From assembly GCA_035574235.1 (NCBI GenBank), contig DATLZA010000147.1:1-57548 (forward strand): a DNA stretch of 57,548 nt. The letters run 5' to 3'. Positions within the stretch are counted from its first letter, which is position 1; each line of letters begins with the position of its first letter. The notes under the pieces were generated by a model that ran no database searches, had not been told where the DNA came from, and worked only from the letters and a program-made list of their open reading frames with translations. Of this stretch, positions 1 to 7,373 are shown piece after piece. The translations under genes and the position numbers were made by a program. Source of the stretch: Planctomycetota bacterium (GTDB lineage Bacteria > Planctomycetota > MHYJ01 > JACPRB01).

Positions 1-1
1 G

Positions 2-337
2 ACGGGGGTGCCGATCGTCCTCGGCGCGTGCGCCGCGGGCGACCCCCTCGATCGCGCGTTCGGACCCGACGGGCGCACGATCCGCCGGGCCCTCGAGGAG
101 TTCCCCCCGGAGCGCCGGGCCGACTTCGAGCTCGTCCGCGACCGCTGCGGGCGGTGCCACTCGCTCGATCCCGTCTTCGCCGCCCGGGTGCCCGAAGGAG
201 GCTGGGCCGCGCAGGTGCGCACGATGGCCCGCAAGGCGGGCGCGGGAATCGCCCCCGCGGAAGCCGCCCGGATCGCCTCCTTCCTCGAGTACTTCGACGC
301 CGAGCGCCGCGCGGCGGCCGCCCCGCACGCCCCTTGA
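2..337 (+). CDS. c-type cytochrome lipoprotein, 5' end outside window
   Basis: This is the 3' part of a gene whose reading frame is open to the left edge. The first visible residues read as the end of a lipoprotein signal with a lipobox-like VLGAC, so the true start probably lies a few codons upstream; the GTG at 8 would destroy the signal. The mature part is about 100 residues with one heme c attachment motif (CGRCH) followed by MARKAG, whose Met could be the distal heme ligand. It would be a small outer- or inner-membrane-anchored monoheme cytochrome carrying electrons in the periplasm. No partner is visible because the upstream genes are missing. Heme binding is clear from the motif; the specific role is unknown. 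Confidence 0.7.
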   Translation, partial: TGVPIVLGACAAGDPLDRAFGPDGRTIRRALEEFPPERRADFELVRDRCGRCHSLDPVFAARVPEGGWAAQVRTMARKAGAGIAPAEAARIASFLEYFDAERRAAAAPHAP

Positions 338-486
338 CCGGCCCCGGGGAACGGCCCCGGCTTTATTTCTGGGGGGATTCGGCGGGACACGAAATCGTGG
401 CCGTTTACCCGTGCACGTCCTCTGAGGCCGCCGGGCCGGGGCCGGCGTGAGAATCCGCCGGAATCCGACCCCTCCCCCGGCGACGC

Positions 487-1215
487 TCACGGCAGGGGGC
501 CGATCTCGATCCGGCGGAATTCGACCTCCGTGCCTTCGGCCTGAAGCGCGATTTTCCCCCGGTCCGTCGTGGCGTTGAACCCTTCGTTGACGAGGTCGCC
601 GTTCACCCAGACCTTCACCGTCCGGTCCCGGGCCTCGATGACCATCGTGTTCCACTCGCCGATGGGCTTCTCGGAGTTGTCCGTCAGGTTCAGAATCCGC
701 CGGGCGTCGTTGGGCCCGCCGCCGTACTTCTGGCCCTCCTTGCGGGGGCGGCGCTTCTCCATGTCCGGAACTTCGATATTCTCCTGGATGCACCAGAAGT
801 CCCCCGCGTTCCCGCTCATCATCTGCACCTCGATCGACTGGGGGAACATCTTCCCGAGCGCCCGCGGCGTCGAGGAGTGGATGAGCACGCCGCAGTTGCC
901 CGCCTTCTTCGGGAACCGGTACTCGATCTCCAACCGGTAGTTCCGGAAGGCCGAGGTCGTCATGAGGTGTCCCCGCGGCTCGCCGAGACTCACGAGCATC
1001 CCGTCCCGCACGACGAAGGGATCCGGGGCCGAAGGATTCTGGTCCTTGGCCGGAACGTCCATCGTCCACCCCGAAAGGTCCCTGCCGTTGAAGAGCGACG
1101 CTTTCCGCGACGGCACCACGATCCCGTCCGGACCGGCCACGCAAAGGCCCCCTTGCGCTCCCGCCGCGCACGCCCCGAGCAGCCCGACCGCAACGATCAG
1201 TCCCATCCGCTTCAT
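487..1215 (-). CDS. DUF1080 (3-keto-disaccharide hydrolase-like) exported protein
   Basis: A 242-residue protein with a hydrophobic N-terminus ending in a lipobox-like LLGAC, so probably a lipoprotein. The body has DUF1080 hallmarks: SLFNGRDLSGW near the start, a GVLIHSS core strand, PIGEWNTMVIEARD, and a closing strand FRRIEIGPLP. DUF1080 proteins are concanavalin-like beta-sandwiches very common in planctomycetes; some members hydrolyse 3-keto-glycosides. The ATG at 1215 has an AGGAGGGG ribosome site that overlaps the stop of the upstream FAD oxidoreductase, only 13 bases away, so it is the third gene of a minus-strand operon. An oxidoreductase next to a 3-keto-sugar hydrolase would fit sugar oxidation followed by cleavage, but this is inference. 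Confidence 0.85.
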   Translation of the reverse strand: MKRMGLIVAVGLLGACAAGAQGGLCVAGPDGIVVPSRKASLFNGRDLSGWTMDVPAKDQNPSAPDPFVVRDGMLVSLGEPRGHLMTTSAFRNYRLEIEYRFPKKAGNCGVLIHSSTPRALGKMFPQSIEVQMMSGNAGDFWCIQENIEVPDMEKRRPRKEGQKYGGGPNDARRILNLTDNSEKPIGEWNTMVIEARDRTVKVWVNGDLVNEGFNATTDRGKIALQAEGTEVEFRRIEIGPLP

Positions 1216-1228
1216 GGCCGTTCCCCTC

Positions 1229-3301
1229 CTAGCGTTCCAGCCACCGAACCGCGTCCACGATCACATAGCCGTCCGTCCCGGCGTTGGCGATTTCCACCGC
1301 CGCGCGGCCCCCCGCGAACTCGAACGTCCCCACCGGCGCGAAAAGCCCCTCCACCGGCGGAACCGCCCGCTGGTCGAGCGCCGCCTCCGCCCGGCCGCCC
1401 GCGTGCTCGATCGTCACCGCCACCCGCGAGGCCCGGTTGGGATGGGCCGTGTAGGCCACCTGCACCTCATAGCGGCCCGGGCGCGGAAGCTCCGCCTCGA
1501 ACCGCGCGCGCTTGGCGCCCTTTCCCGCGTTGCCGTCGTGCCGGTACCCCTCCCCCACGTACGGCTCCTGCGCGCGGCTCGGCGTCCAGTCCCCCACGAG
1601 CGTCGCCCGCGCGTCGTCCACGACGATCCCCCGGGGCTTCGGCGGGCCGTATTCGAGCACCTGCCCGTCCGCCCGGAGACGCTCCCGCAGCCGCGCATAC
1701 GGCAGATCCTGCACGGCGATCCCCCCCTCGATCGCCAGCGCCGCCGCCGTCGCCGCCGACTGGCCGAGAATCATGAACACCGGCTCCATCCGGATCGAGC
1801 CGTACGCGATGTGCGAACTCGACACGCAGACCGGGACCAGGAGATTTTCGCATTCCGCTTTCTTCGGCGTGAGCGCCCCGTACGCGATCTCGTACGGCCG
1901 CGGGCAAGGCACCCCGATGTCCCCCTCGTTCTGGACGTGCCCTTCGGGCGTCACGTACCGGCGCACGTTGTGGGAATCGATCGTGTAGGAGCCCATCCCC
2001 ACGGAGTCCGGCGTCTCCTTGCGGTCCAGACAATCGTGCTCGGTCATGACGTACGCGCCGATCATCCGCCGCGCCTCCCGCACGTAGATCTGGTGCGGCC
2101 AGCCCCCGTTGTCCGTGAACTCGTCCTTCGCCAGGCCCCAGCGGGATACCGCCTTCCGGACGTCCTCCGGCACCCGCGGGTCGTTGGCCATGAAGTACAT
2201 GAGCCCCTTCTGGTAGGTCTCGTGCTCCTTGAGAATCTCCCGGCGCCGCTCGTAGGACGCCTCGGGATAGTCGTAGTTCATCCCGATGTTGTCGGTGCTG
2301 AAGGGGCCATGGTTGTTGGTGTCGGTCTTTCGGTTCGGGATCGGATCGTACTTGTTGAAGAGTTCCCGCCATCCCGATTCGAACACCCGAAGCAGAAGCT
2401 CGTACTGCCGGGGATCGTACCCCTCGGGCTTGGGGAACGGAATCCGGTTTTCCGGGAGGTCCGTCAGGCACATCCGATAGCAGTACGCCTGCACCCGCCG
2501 GTCCCCTTCCCCCCGCACGCCCGGCGGATCGGGACTGATCCGCGGGAGAAGCCCGCTTTCCGGCTTTCCGGGAACGACGTACGGCGAAATCGGCTTCTTG
2601 AAGAAATGCGCGTGGTGGAGAACCCCCACCTGGTTGCCGTTCCAGGTCTCCCCGTAGACGGAATTGGCCTCGCGGCCCACGTGGTAGCTCACCCCCGCGG
2701 CGGCCATGAGGTCGCCTTCGTAGGTGGCGTCGATGAACATCCGGCCGCTCCAGAAGGCCCCGTCGAGCGTGCGGAACCCGACGATCCGCGCGCCCTCCTT
2801 CCGGACGCCTCCCGGCCCGCGGTCCAGCCACCGGTCACGGAAGACGGGAATCCCGTATTCCTTAACGTAGCCCTCGAAGATCGCTTCCGCGACGTGAGGC
2901 TCGAAGATCCACATGGTGCGGCGTTCGCCGTCGATGGCCGGTGTTCCCTGCCCCTTGTTGCCGTACTCCGAGGGCTTCTGCCACCTCCAGGCTTCCGGCT
3001 TCTGGTAATGCAGCCACACGCGATGGTAGAAGTCGCGCGCGAGACCTCCGATGACCGCCTTGTTGCCCGTGTCCGTGAAGCCCAGGCCGCCGCTCGAAAG
3101 CCCGCCCAGGTGCCTGTCCGGACAGACGATCGCGACCGATCGGCCCATCCGGCGCGCCTGGACGGCGGCGATCACGCCGGCCGAGGTTCCGCCGTAGACG
3201 ACGATGTCGTACGATCCCCCCTCCACGCCGCCGTTCGGCGCGGGAGCGCCCGCGCAGCCCGCCGAAAGAATCGCCGTCCAGAAGAAGGCGCCGCGCCGCA
3301 T
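1229..3301 (-). CDS. FAD-dependent oxidoreductase with golvesin/xanthan-lyase-like C-terminal domain
   Basis: A 690-residue protein. After an N-terminal export signal that looks like a lipoprotein signal (ILSAGC), residues from about 30 form a dinucleotide-binding fold (DIVVYGGTSAGVIAAVQA), followed by HLGGLSSGGLGFTD and the FIDATYEGDLMAAAGV segment typical of the FAD_oxidored family (PF12831) found in planctomycetes and Bacteroidetes. The last ~130 residues (RYEVQVAYTAHPNRAS to VIVDAVRWLER) resemble the golvesin/xanthan-lyase C-terminal beta-domain, probably carbohydrate-binding. ATG 3301 was chosen because it begins the signal peptide; upstream in-frame codons run into the neighbouring gene. 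It starts 4 bases after the stop of the repeat lipoprotein. Likely oxidises a sugar-like substrate in the envelope; the substrate is unknown. Confidence 0.82.
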   Translation of the reverse strand: MRRGAFFWTAILSAGCAGAPAPNGGVEGGSYDIVVYGGTSAGVIAAVQARRMGRSVAIVCPDRHLGGLSSGGLGFTDTGNKAVIGGLARDFYHRVWLHYQKPEAWRWQKPSEYGNKGQGTPAIDGERRTMWIFEPHVAEAIFEGYVKEYGIPVFRDRWLDRGPGGVRKEGARIVGFRTLDGAFWSGRMFIDATYEGDLMAAAGVSYHVGREANSVYGETWNGNQVGVLHHAHFFKKPISPYVVPGKPESGLLPRISPDPPGVRGEGDRRVQAYCYRMCLTDLPENRIPFPKPEGYDPRQYELLLRVFESGWRELFNKYDPIPNRKTDTNNHGPFSTDNIGMNYDYPEASYERRREILKEHETYQKGLMYFMANDPRVPEDVRKAVSRWGLAKDEFTDNGGWPHQIYVREARRMIGAYVMTEHDCLDRKETPDSVGMGSYTIDSHNVRRYVTPEGHVQNEGDIGVPCPRPYEIAYGALTPKKAECENLLVPVCVSSSHIAYGSIRMEPVFMILGQSAATAAALAIEGGIAVQDLPYARLRERLRADGQVLEYGPPKPRGIVVDDARATLVGDWTPSRAQEPYVGEGYRHDGNAGKGAKRARFEAELPRPGRYEVQVAYTAHPNRASRVAVTIEHAGGRAEAALDQRAVPPVEGLFAPVGTFEFAGGRAAVEIANAGTDGYVIVDAVRWLER

Positions 3302-3305
3302 GGAT

Positions 3306-5276
3306 CTAGTCTCCCTGGAAGTCGCCCGCCGCTCCCGCTCCGTTCCCCGCCCGGTCCTGGGTCCCGGGCGCTGGATTGGTCGCCGCGCCGCCGGTCGCGT
3401 CGCGGCCGTCGAAAAAGACATCGCCCCCATTTCCGCCGGCGACGCCGCCGCGGGCGACGATCGACCCGAGGTTCTGGACGATCCCGCCGGTGGGGCTGTC
3501 GGTCGAAGTCGTCAGATCGTCATCCGCGTCGAAGACGACGGCCGCCGAGGAGGAATCGACGCTGGAGGCGCTACCGTCGTTGCGGGCGCTCCCGCCCGTG
3601 GCGCCGTCGCCGCCTGAAACGTCGATCGACGCGCCCGACGCCAGCGTGATCGCGCCGCCGGCGCCGTCGCCGTCCGAGTCCGAATGGACCACGACCCGGC
3701 CGCCCTGGCCGCCGGCGCCGGTCGCGCTCGAGCCGCCCTTCGCGGAAATCGTGCCGGAGAGCGTAACGTCGTGAGAAACGGTCGAGATCGAAAGCACCGC
3801 GCCCCCGCCGCCGGTGCCGCTCCCGTTGGCGGGCCCCCCGTCGCAGGTCCAAACGCCGGAGACGGAGATCCGCCCGTTCGCCGAGACCGTGAGATTCCCG
3901 GCCACCCCGCCGGCGCTCGAACCCTCCCCGGTCCCTCCGCGGGTGTCGAGATCGGCGCTCCACGTGAGGTCCCCGAAGGGCCCGGAGTTCGTCACCGAGA
4001 CGGCGCCTCCTCCGCCGCCGGCGGCGCTTCCGTTCACCGATGAGCCTCCCCGAGTGTCGAATTTCCCCTGCACGGAGGCGTCGGCCCCCCCGTTCGTATC
4101 GAACGCGATGGCTCCGCCGACGCCGGTCCCGGTTTCCCCGTTTCCGCCGCAGGTCGAGTACGTCCCCCGGCCGGTTTCGAGCGTCAGGACACGATTCCCG
4201 CTCGTCCCGAGACTTACATTGCCGGCCGTGCCGCCGACGGCCCCCGTCGTGCCCACCGTCGCCGCGCCGCCGGAGGTGTCGATGAGACCGTACACCCGCG
4301 CGGGAAGGGATCCCCCCGTCAGCGTGAAGGTTCCCCCATCTCCGCCGGTCGCGTCGCTGCCGGTCGCTGTGGCGTTACCGCCCCGCATCGTGATCGTCGT
4401 CGAAACGTCCACGCCGCCGGGACCGGTCAGCGTCACCGATCCCGCGTCTCCGCCCGCCACAGTCGTCGAGCCGGAGGCCGCGCCGCCCGAGGTCGTCACC
4501 GTCCCGAATACATAAAGCTTGCTGACGGCGGTCATCGCGACGTTTCCGCCCGCGCCGCCCGAGGTCGTTCCCGAGCCGCCCGGCGTCTTGACGGATCCCG
4601 CGGTGAAGTAAATGTGATCCCCGCCCGGCAGGATCGTCCAGGTGACTGAGCCGCCCGCGCCGCCGGCTCCGGCCGTGTGCGCTTCGCCGGACGCGTCGAT
4701 CTCGCCGGTGACGACGATCCGGCGCGCTTCGATGAGGAGCGGCCCGGCGGCATCGCCGTCCGACGTGCCGTCCGTGTTCGCGGTGCGGACCGTCCCGGAG
4801 ACAAACACCGTCCCGTTCGGAGCGCGCAGGGTGATGCCATCGGGAGGCCCCGACCCCGGATCGCGCGCCGTCAGGACTCCGGACACCACGAGATCTCCAT
4901 TGGTCGATTCGATGGTGACGGCCCCGGAGGCGGTGATGTTAACGGTTCCGGTAATAAGGAGATTTCCAGGTTGGCTGACACTGGAGCTGACTGAGGTGAT
5001 CGTGGTTCCCGTCGTGGGGGCGCTGGGAACGGGCGGCACGCTCAGAGTCGAAAGCGACGCGCCGATATTGAGCGTTTCCGAGGCGTAGCCACTGATCTGG
5101 CCGCCCGCGCCGCCCGTGCCGTCGATGCCCCCCGTGGACGAGGCGTTTCCGCCGCAGGCCGAAAGGGTCAGCCCCGCGGGGGTCCCCGGGAGAATGACGA
5201 AGACGATCTCCGGATCGTCGTGGCAGGCGGCGAGCGAACAGACGAGCGCGGCCAGGGCCGGATATCGCAGGCTCAT
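3306..5276 (-). CDS. glycine-rich beta-repeat surface lipoprotein
   Basis: A 656-residue protein beginning with a lipoprotein signal (lipobox LAAC, Cys18). Residues about 209-564 hold roughly ten imperfect 33-37-residue repeats; each has a short beta strand after Gly (GNVAMTA, GSVTLTG, GAVSVTN), a second strand before a TSGG, TRGG or similar turn, then a Gly/Ser/Thr/Ala stretch ending GGxGG. This periodicity suggests a right-handed beta-helix or solenoid like adhesins and polymorphic outer-membrane repeats. Composition is dominated by G, S, T, A and D, with few charged or aromatic residues. ATG 5276 is preferred to the upstream alternative because it opens the signal. It is the first gene of a three-gene minus-strand operon. 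No enzymatic motif is seen; a surface structural or adhesive role is inferred. Confidence 0.8.
   Translation of the reverse strand: MSLRYPALAALVCSLAACHDDPEIVFVILPGTPAGLTLSACGGNASSTGGIDGTGGAGGQISGYASETLNIGASLSTLSVPPVPSAPTTGTTITSVSSSVSQPGNLLITGTVNITASGAVTIESTNGDLVVSGVLTARDPGSGPPDGITLRAPNGTVFVSGTVRTANTDGTSDGDAAGPLLIEARRIVVTGEIDASGEAHTAGAGGAGGSVTWTILPGGDHIYFTAGSVKTPGGSGTTSGGAGGNVAMTAVSKLYVFGTVTTSGGAASGSTTVAGGDAGSVTLTGPGGVDVSTTITMRGGNATATGSDATGGDGGTFTLTGGSLPARVYGLIDTSGGAATVGTTGAVGGTAGNVSLGTSGNRVLTLETGRGTYSTCGGNGETGTGVGGAIAFDTNGGADASVQGKFDTRGGSSVNGSAAGGGGGAVSVTNSGPFGDLTWSADLDTRGGTGEGSSAGGVAGNLTVSANGRISVSGVWTCDGGPANGSGTGGGGAVLSISTVSHDVTLSGTISAKGGSSATGAGGQGGRVVVHSDSDGDGAGGAITLASGASIDVSGGDGATGGSARNDGSASSVDSSSAAVVFDADDDLTTSTDSPTGGIVQNLGSIVARGGVAGGNGGDVFFDGRDATGGAATNPAPGTQDRAGNGAGAAGDFQGD
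3587..4652 (-). repeat. about ten tandem ~105-bp imperfect coding repeats
   Basis: In-frame repeats within the surface lipoprotein gene, each coding 33-37 residues and anchored by GGxGG followed by a beta strand. Copies differ at many positions, so this is an old, diverged array rather than a recent expansion. The period is seen by aligning the GGxGG anchors of the translation. Confidence 0.7.
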
Positions 5277-5328
5277 GAGCGGCCTCCTCCCGATGGGCGC
5301 CCCTTCCGGGGAGCCGGCACGAACCCTG

Positions 5329-5356
5329 AATATACCCGAATCGCCCGGGAAGCAAA
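5329..5356 (-). promoter_or_regulatory. candidate promoter of the lipoprotein/FAD-oxidoreductase/DUF1080 operon
   Basis: On the minus strand a good -10 box (TATATT, 5329-5334) lies about 50 bases before the ATG at 5276, with a weak -35 (TTTGCT, 5351-5356) 16 bases away. The -35 side lies in the short divergent space shared with cstA. Only the -10 is convincing. Confidence 0.35.
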
Positions 5357-5364
5357 GACTTTGC
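5352..5364. promoter_or_regulatory. 13-bp inverted repeat in the divergent lipoprotein-operon/cstA region
   Basis: GCAAAG-A-CTTTGC is a perfect 6-bp-arm inverted repeat located 32 bases before the cstA ATG and just upstream of the candidate promoter for the opposite operon. Position suits an operator controlling one or both directions, but the element is short and no regulator is known. Confidence 0.3.
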
Positions 5365-5395
5365 ATCCGCCGCCGCGGGACCTACACTGGGCGCC

Positions 5396-7105
5396 ATGAG
5401 CCTGCCGCTTCTGGCGATCCTGGTCCTGGCGGCGCTCGGGGCCGGGTACGCGCTCTACGGACGCCTGGTGGCCGCCCAGTACCGCCTGGACGACGCGCGC
5501 CGCACGCCCGCCGAGGAGGTCAACGACGGCGTGGACTTCGTGCCGACGCGCCCGTTCTACCTTCTCGGCCAGCACTTCAGCGCCATCGCCGCCGCGGGGC
5601 CCATCGTGGGGCCCATCCTCGCCTGCGTCCAGTTCGGATGGCTGCCCTGCATCCTCTGGGTCACGCTCGGCGTCGTCTTCATCGGAGCCGTCCACGATTT
5701 TTCCGCCCTCGTCGCCAGCGTCCGCCACAAGGCGCGCTCGATCGCCGAGATCGTGCGGGAAAACCTCGGGCCGCGGGCCTGGGCGGCGATCATGGCGTTC
5801 ATCTGGATCTGCCTGGTGTACGTCATCGTGGCGTTCACGGACGTGACGGCCCAGAGCTTCGTGGGCCGGATCGAGGAGCTCGAAGGGGTCAAGGTTTCCT
5901 TCGAGCGGGGCGGGGCGGTCGCCTTCTCGAGCACGGCCTATCTGCTTCTGGCGGTCGCGATGGGCGCCCTTCAGAAGAAATTCGCGCCGCCGCTCTGGCT
6001 CGTGACGCTCCTTTTCGTCCCGGCCACGCTCGGCGTCGTCTGGCTGGGCACGAAGTGCTCGACGTGGCTGGTCCTGTCCGGTCCTTCCGCCCCGCGGATC
6101 TGGGGGGCGATCATTCTGGGGTACTGTTTCCTGGCGTCCCTGCTTCCGGTGTGGCTTCTCCTACAGCCGCGGGGATATCTGGGAGGCTTCGTTCTTTACA
6201 TCGTGCTGGCGGTCGGCGTTTTCGGCATCTTCTTCGGCGGATTCGAGGTCCGCCAGGACGCCTTCAAGGGCTGGGTGCAGCGGGACGCTTCGGGGCAGCC
6301 GACCCCCACGGGGCTTCTTTTTCCCTTTCTTTTCGTCACGATCGCCTGCGGCGCGTGCTCGGGATTCCACGGCCTGGTCTGTTCGGGGACGACCTCCAAG
6401 CAGATCGCGCGGGAGTCCCACTGCCGGCCGGTGGGATACGGAGGGATGCTGCTGGAGGCCTTCGTGGCGCTCATCGCCCTCGGGACCGTCATGATCGCGG
6501 CGCGGCCGGAGGGGCCGTCGGTCACCTACGCCAAGGGCATCGCCTCGTTCCTTTCCGTGATTCTGGGCCGCGAGCAGTTCCTTTTCGCCTTCATCTTCGG
6601 CTCGCTCGCCTTCGCGACGTTCGTTTTCGACACGCTCGACGTGGCCACGCGGCTGGGGCGGTACATTCTCCAGGAGCTCACGGGGCGGCGTTCGCGCGCG
6701 GCGGCGGCCGCGGCCACGGCGGCGACGGTCGGGGTGCCGCTCTTTTTCATCCTCTCGGCCGATCCCCCCCGGCCCGGCCGTCCCCCCGCCTACATGGAAT
6801 TCTGGACGCTCTTCGGCACGTCCAATCAGCTCCTGGCGGCGCTGACGCTGCTCGGGATCACGGTGTGGCTCCGGCGCCGGGGGCGGCGCTGCTGGTTCAC
6901 CTTCGCGCCGATGCTTTTCGTGATGGCGGTCACCGTCGCGGCGCTCGGAATCCAGGCGGTGCAGGCCTTCCGGCGGCCGATCGGGCTGAACCCTTCGACG
7001 ATCAACGGAGTCGTGTGCATTCTCCTGATGGGACTGACGACGCTTTTGGCGGTCGAAGCCGCGCGCGCGGTGCGGCGACCCGCGCCCGCGTCGGAGGGCG
7101 CCTGA
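5396..7105 (+). CDS. cstA: CstA-family carbon starvation / peptide transporter
   Basis: A 569-residue polytopic membrane protein, shorter than E. coli CstA (about 700). Family signatures include TPAEEVNDGVDFVPT, LFGQHF-like LLGQHFSAIAAAGPIVGPILA, WVTLGVVFIGAVHDF near the N-terminus, GFHGLVCSGTTSKQI and ESHCRPVGYGGMLLEAFVAL in the middle, and FWTLFGTSNQLLAALTLL near the C-terminus. CstA proteins take up peptides or pyruvate, often under carbon limitation. I see no strong ribosome site before ATG 5396, but the start matches the first membrane segment. A small membrane protein follows one base after the stop, suggesting cotranscription, although it is not recognisably the YbdD-type partner seen in enterobacteria. 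Confidence 0.92.
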   Translation: MSLPLLAILVLAALGAGYALYGRLVAAQYRLDDARRTPAEEVNDGVDFVPTRPFYLLGQHFSAIAAAGPIVGPILACVQFGWLPCILWVTLGVVFIGAVHDFSALVASVRHKARSIAEIVRENLGPRAWAAIMAFIWICLVYVIVAFTDVTAQSFVGRIEELEGVKVSFERGGAVAFSSTAYLLLAVAMGALQKKFAPPLWLVTLLFVPATLGVVWLGTKCSTWLVLSGPSAPRIWGAIILGYCFLASLLPVWLLLQPRGYLGGFVLYIVLAVGVFGIFFGGFEVRQDAFKGWVQRDASGQPTPTGLLFPFLFVTIACGACSGFHGLVCSGTTSKQIARESHCRPVGYGGMLLEAFVALIALGTVMIAARPEGPSVTYAKGIASFLSVILGREQFLFAFIFGSLAFATFVFDTLDVATRLGRYILQELTGRRSRAAAAAATAATVGVPLFFILSADPPRPGRPPAYMEFWTLFGTSNQLLAALTLLGITVWLRRRGRRCWFTFAPMLFVMAVTVAALGIQAVQAFRRPIGLNPSTINGVVCILLMGLTTLLAVEAARAVRRPAPASEGA

Positions 7106-7106
7106 C

Positions 7107-7373
7107 GTGGACCGGACGCTGGCGCTTTTCCTCGGGATCGTGGCGCTTCTGACGGCGGTCCCGGCGTGGCTGGCGGGATCGATCCTCGCGCGGCGGGCGA
7201 AGGCCGACGGAGAGCCCGTCCGCGACTGGATTCCGTTCGGGCTTCTCCCCTACGCGCTCACGCGCTTCCGCCACCCGCACCGCGGGGCGATCGTCGCGGC
7301 CTACGTGGCGGCGAATCTCGTTTCCTGGGGGGCGCTCGCCGCGCTCCTGGGGCTCTCCCTGGCCGGACGCTAA
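7107..7373 (+). CDS. small two-helix membrane protein downstream of cstA
   Basis: An 88-residue protein starting with GTG one base after the cstA stop, with a GGAGGG ribosome site inside the cstA end. It has two hydrophobic helices (about residues 5-27 and 62-84) joined by a charged loop rich in Arg, Lys and Pro (RRAKADGEPVRDW). I do not recognise the family. Its position and size suggest an accessory subunit or stabiliser of the CstA transporter; this is inference from context. Its end overlaps the converging SulP gene by 4 bases. Confidence 0.6.
   Translation: MDRTLALFLGIVALLTAVPAWLAGSILARRAKADGEPVRDWIPFGLLPYALTRFRHPHRGAIVAAYVAANLVSWGALAALLGLSLAGR

Noticed and set aside
3587-4652. Regular repeats that could be mistaken for a CRISPR or intergenic array
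   Set aside because: Units are about 105 bp, diverged, and lie in frame inside one protein with glycine-anchored periodicity. There are no constant spacers or cas genes.
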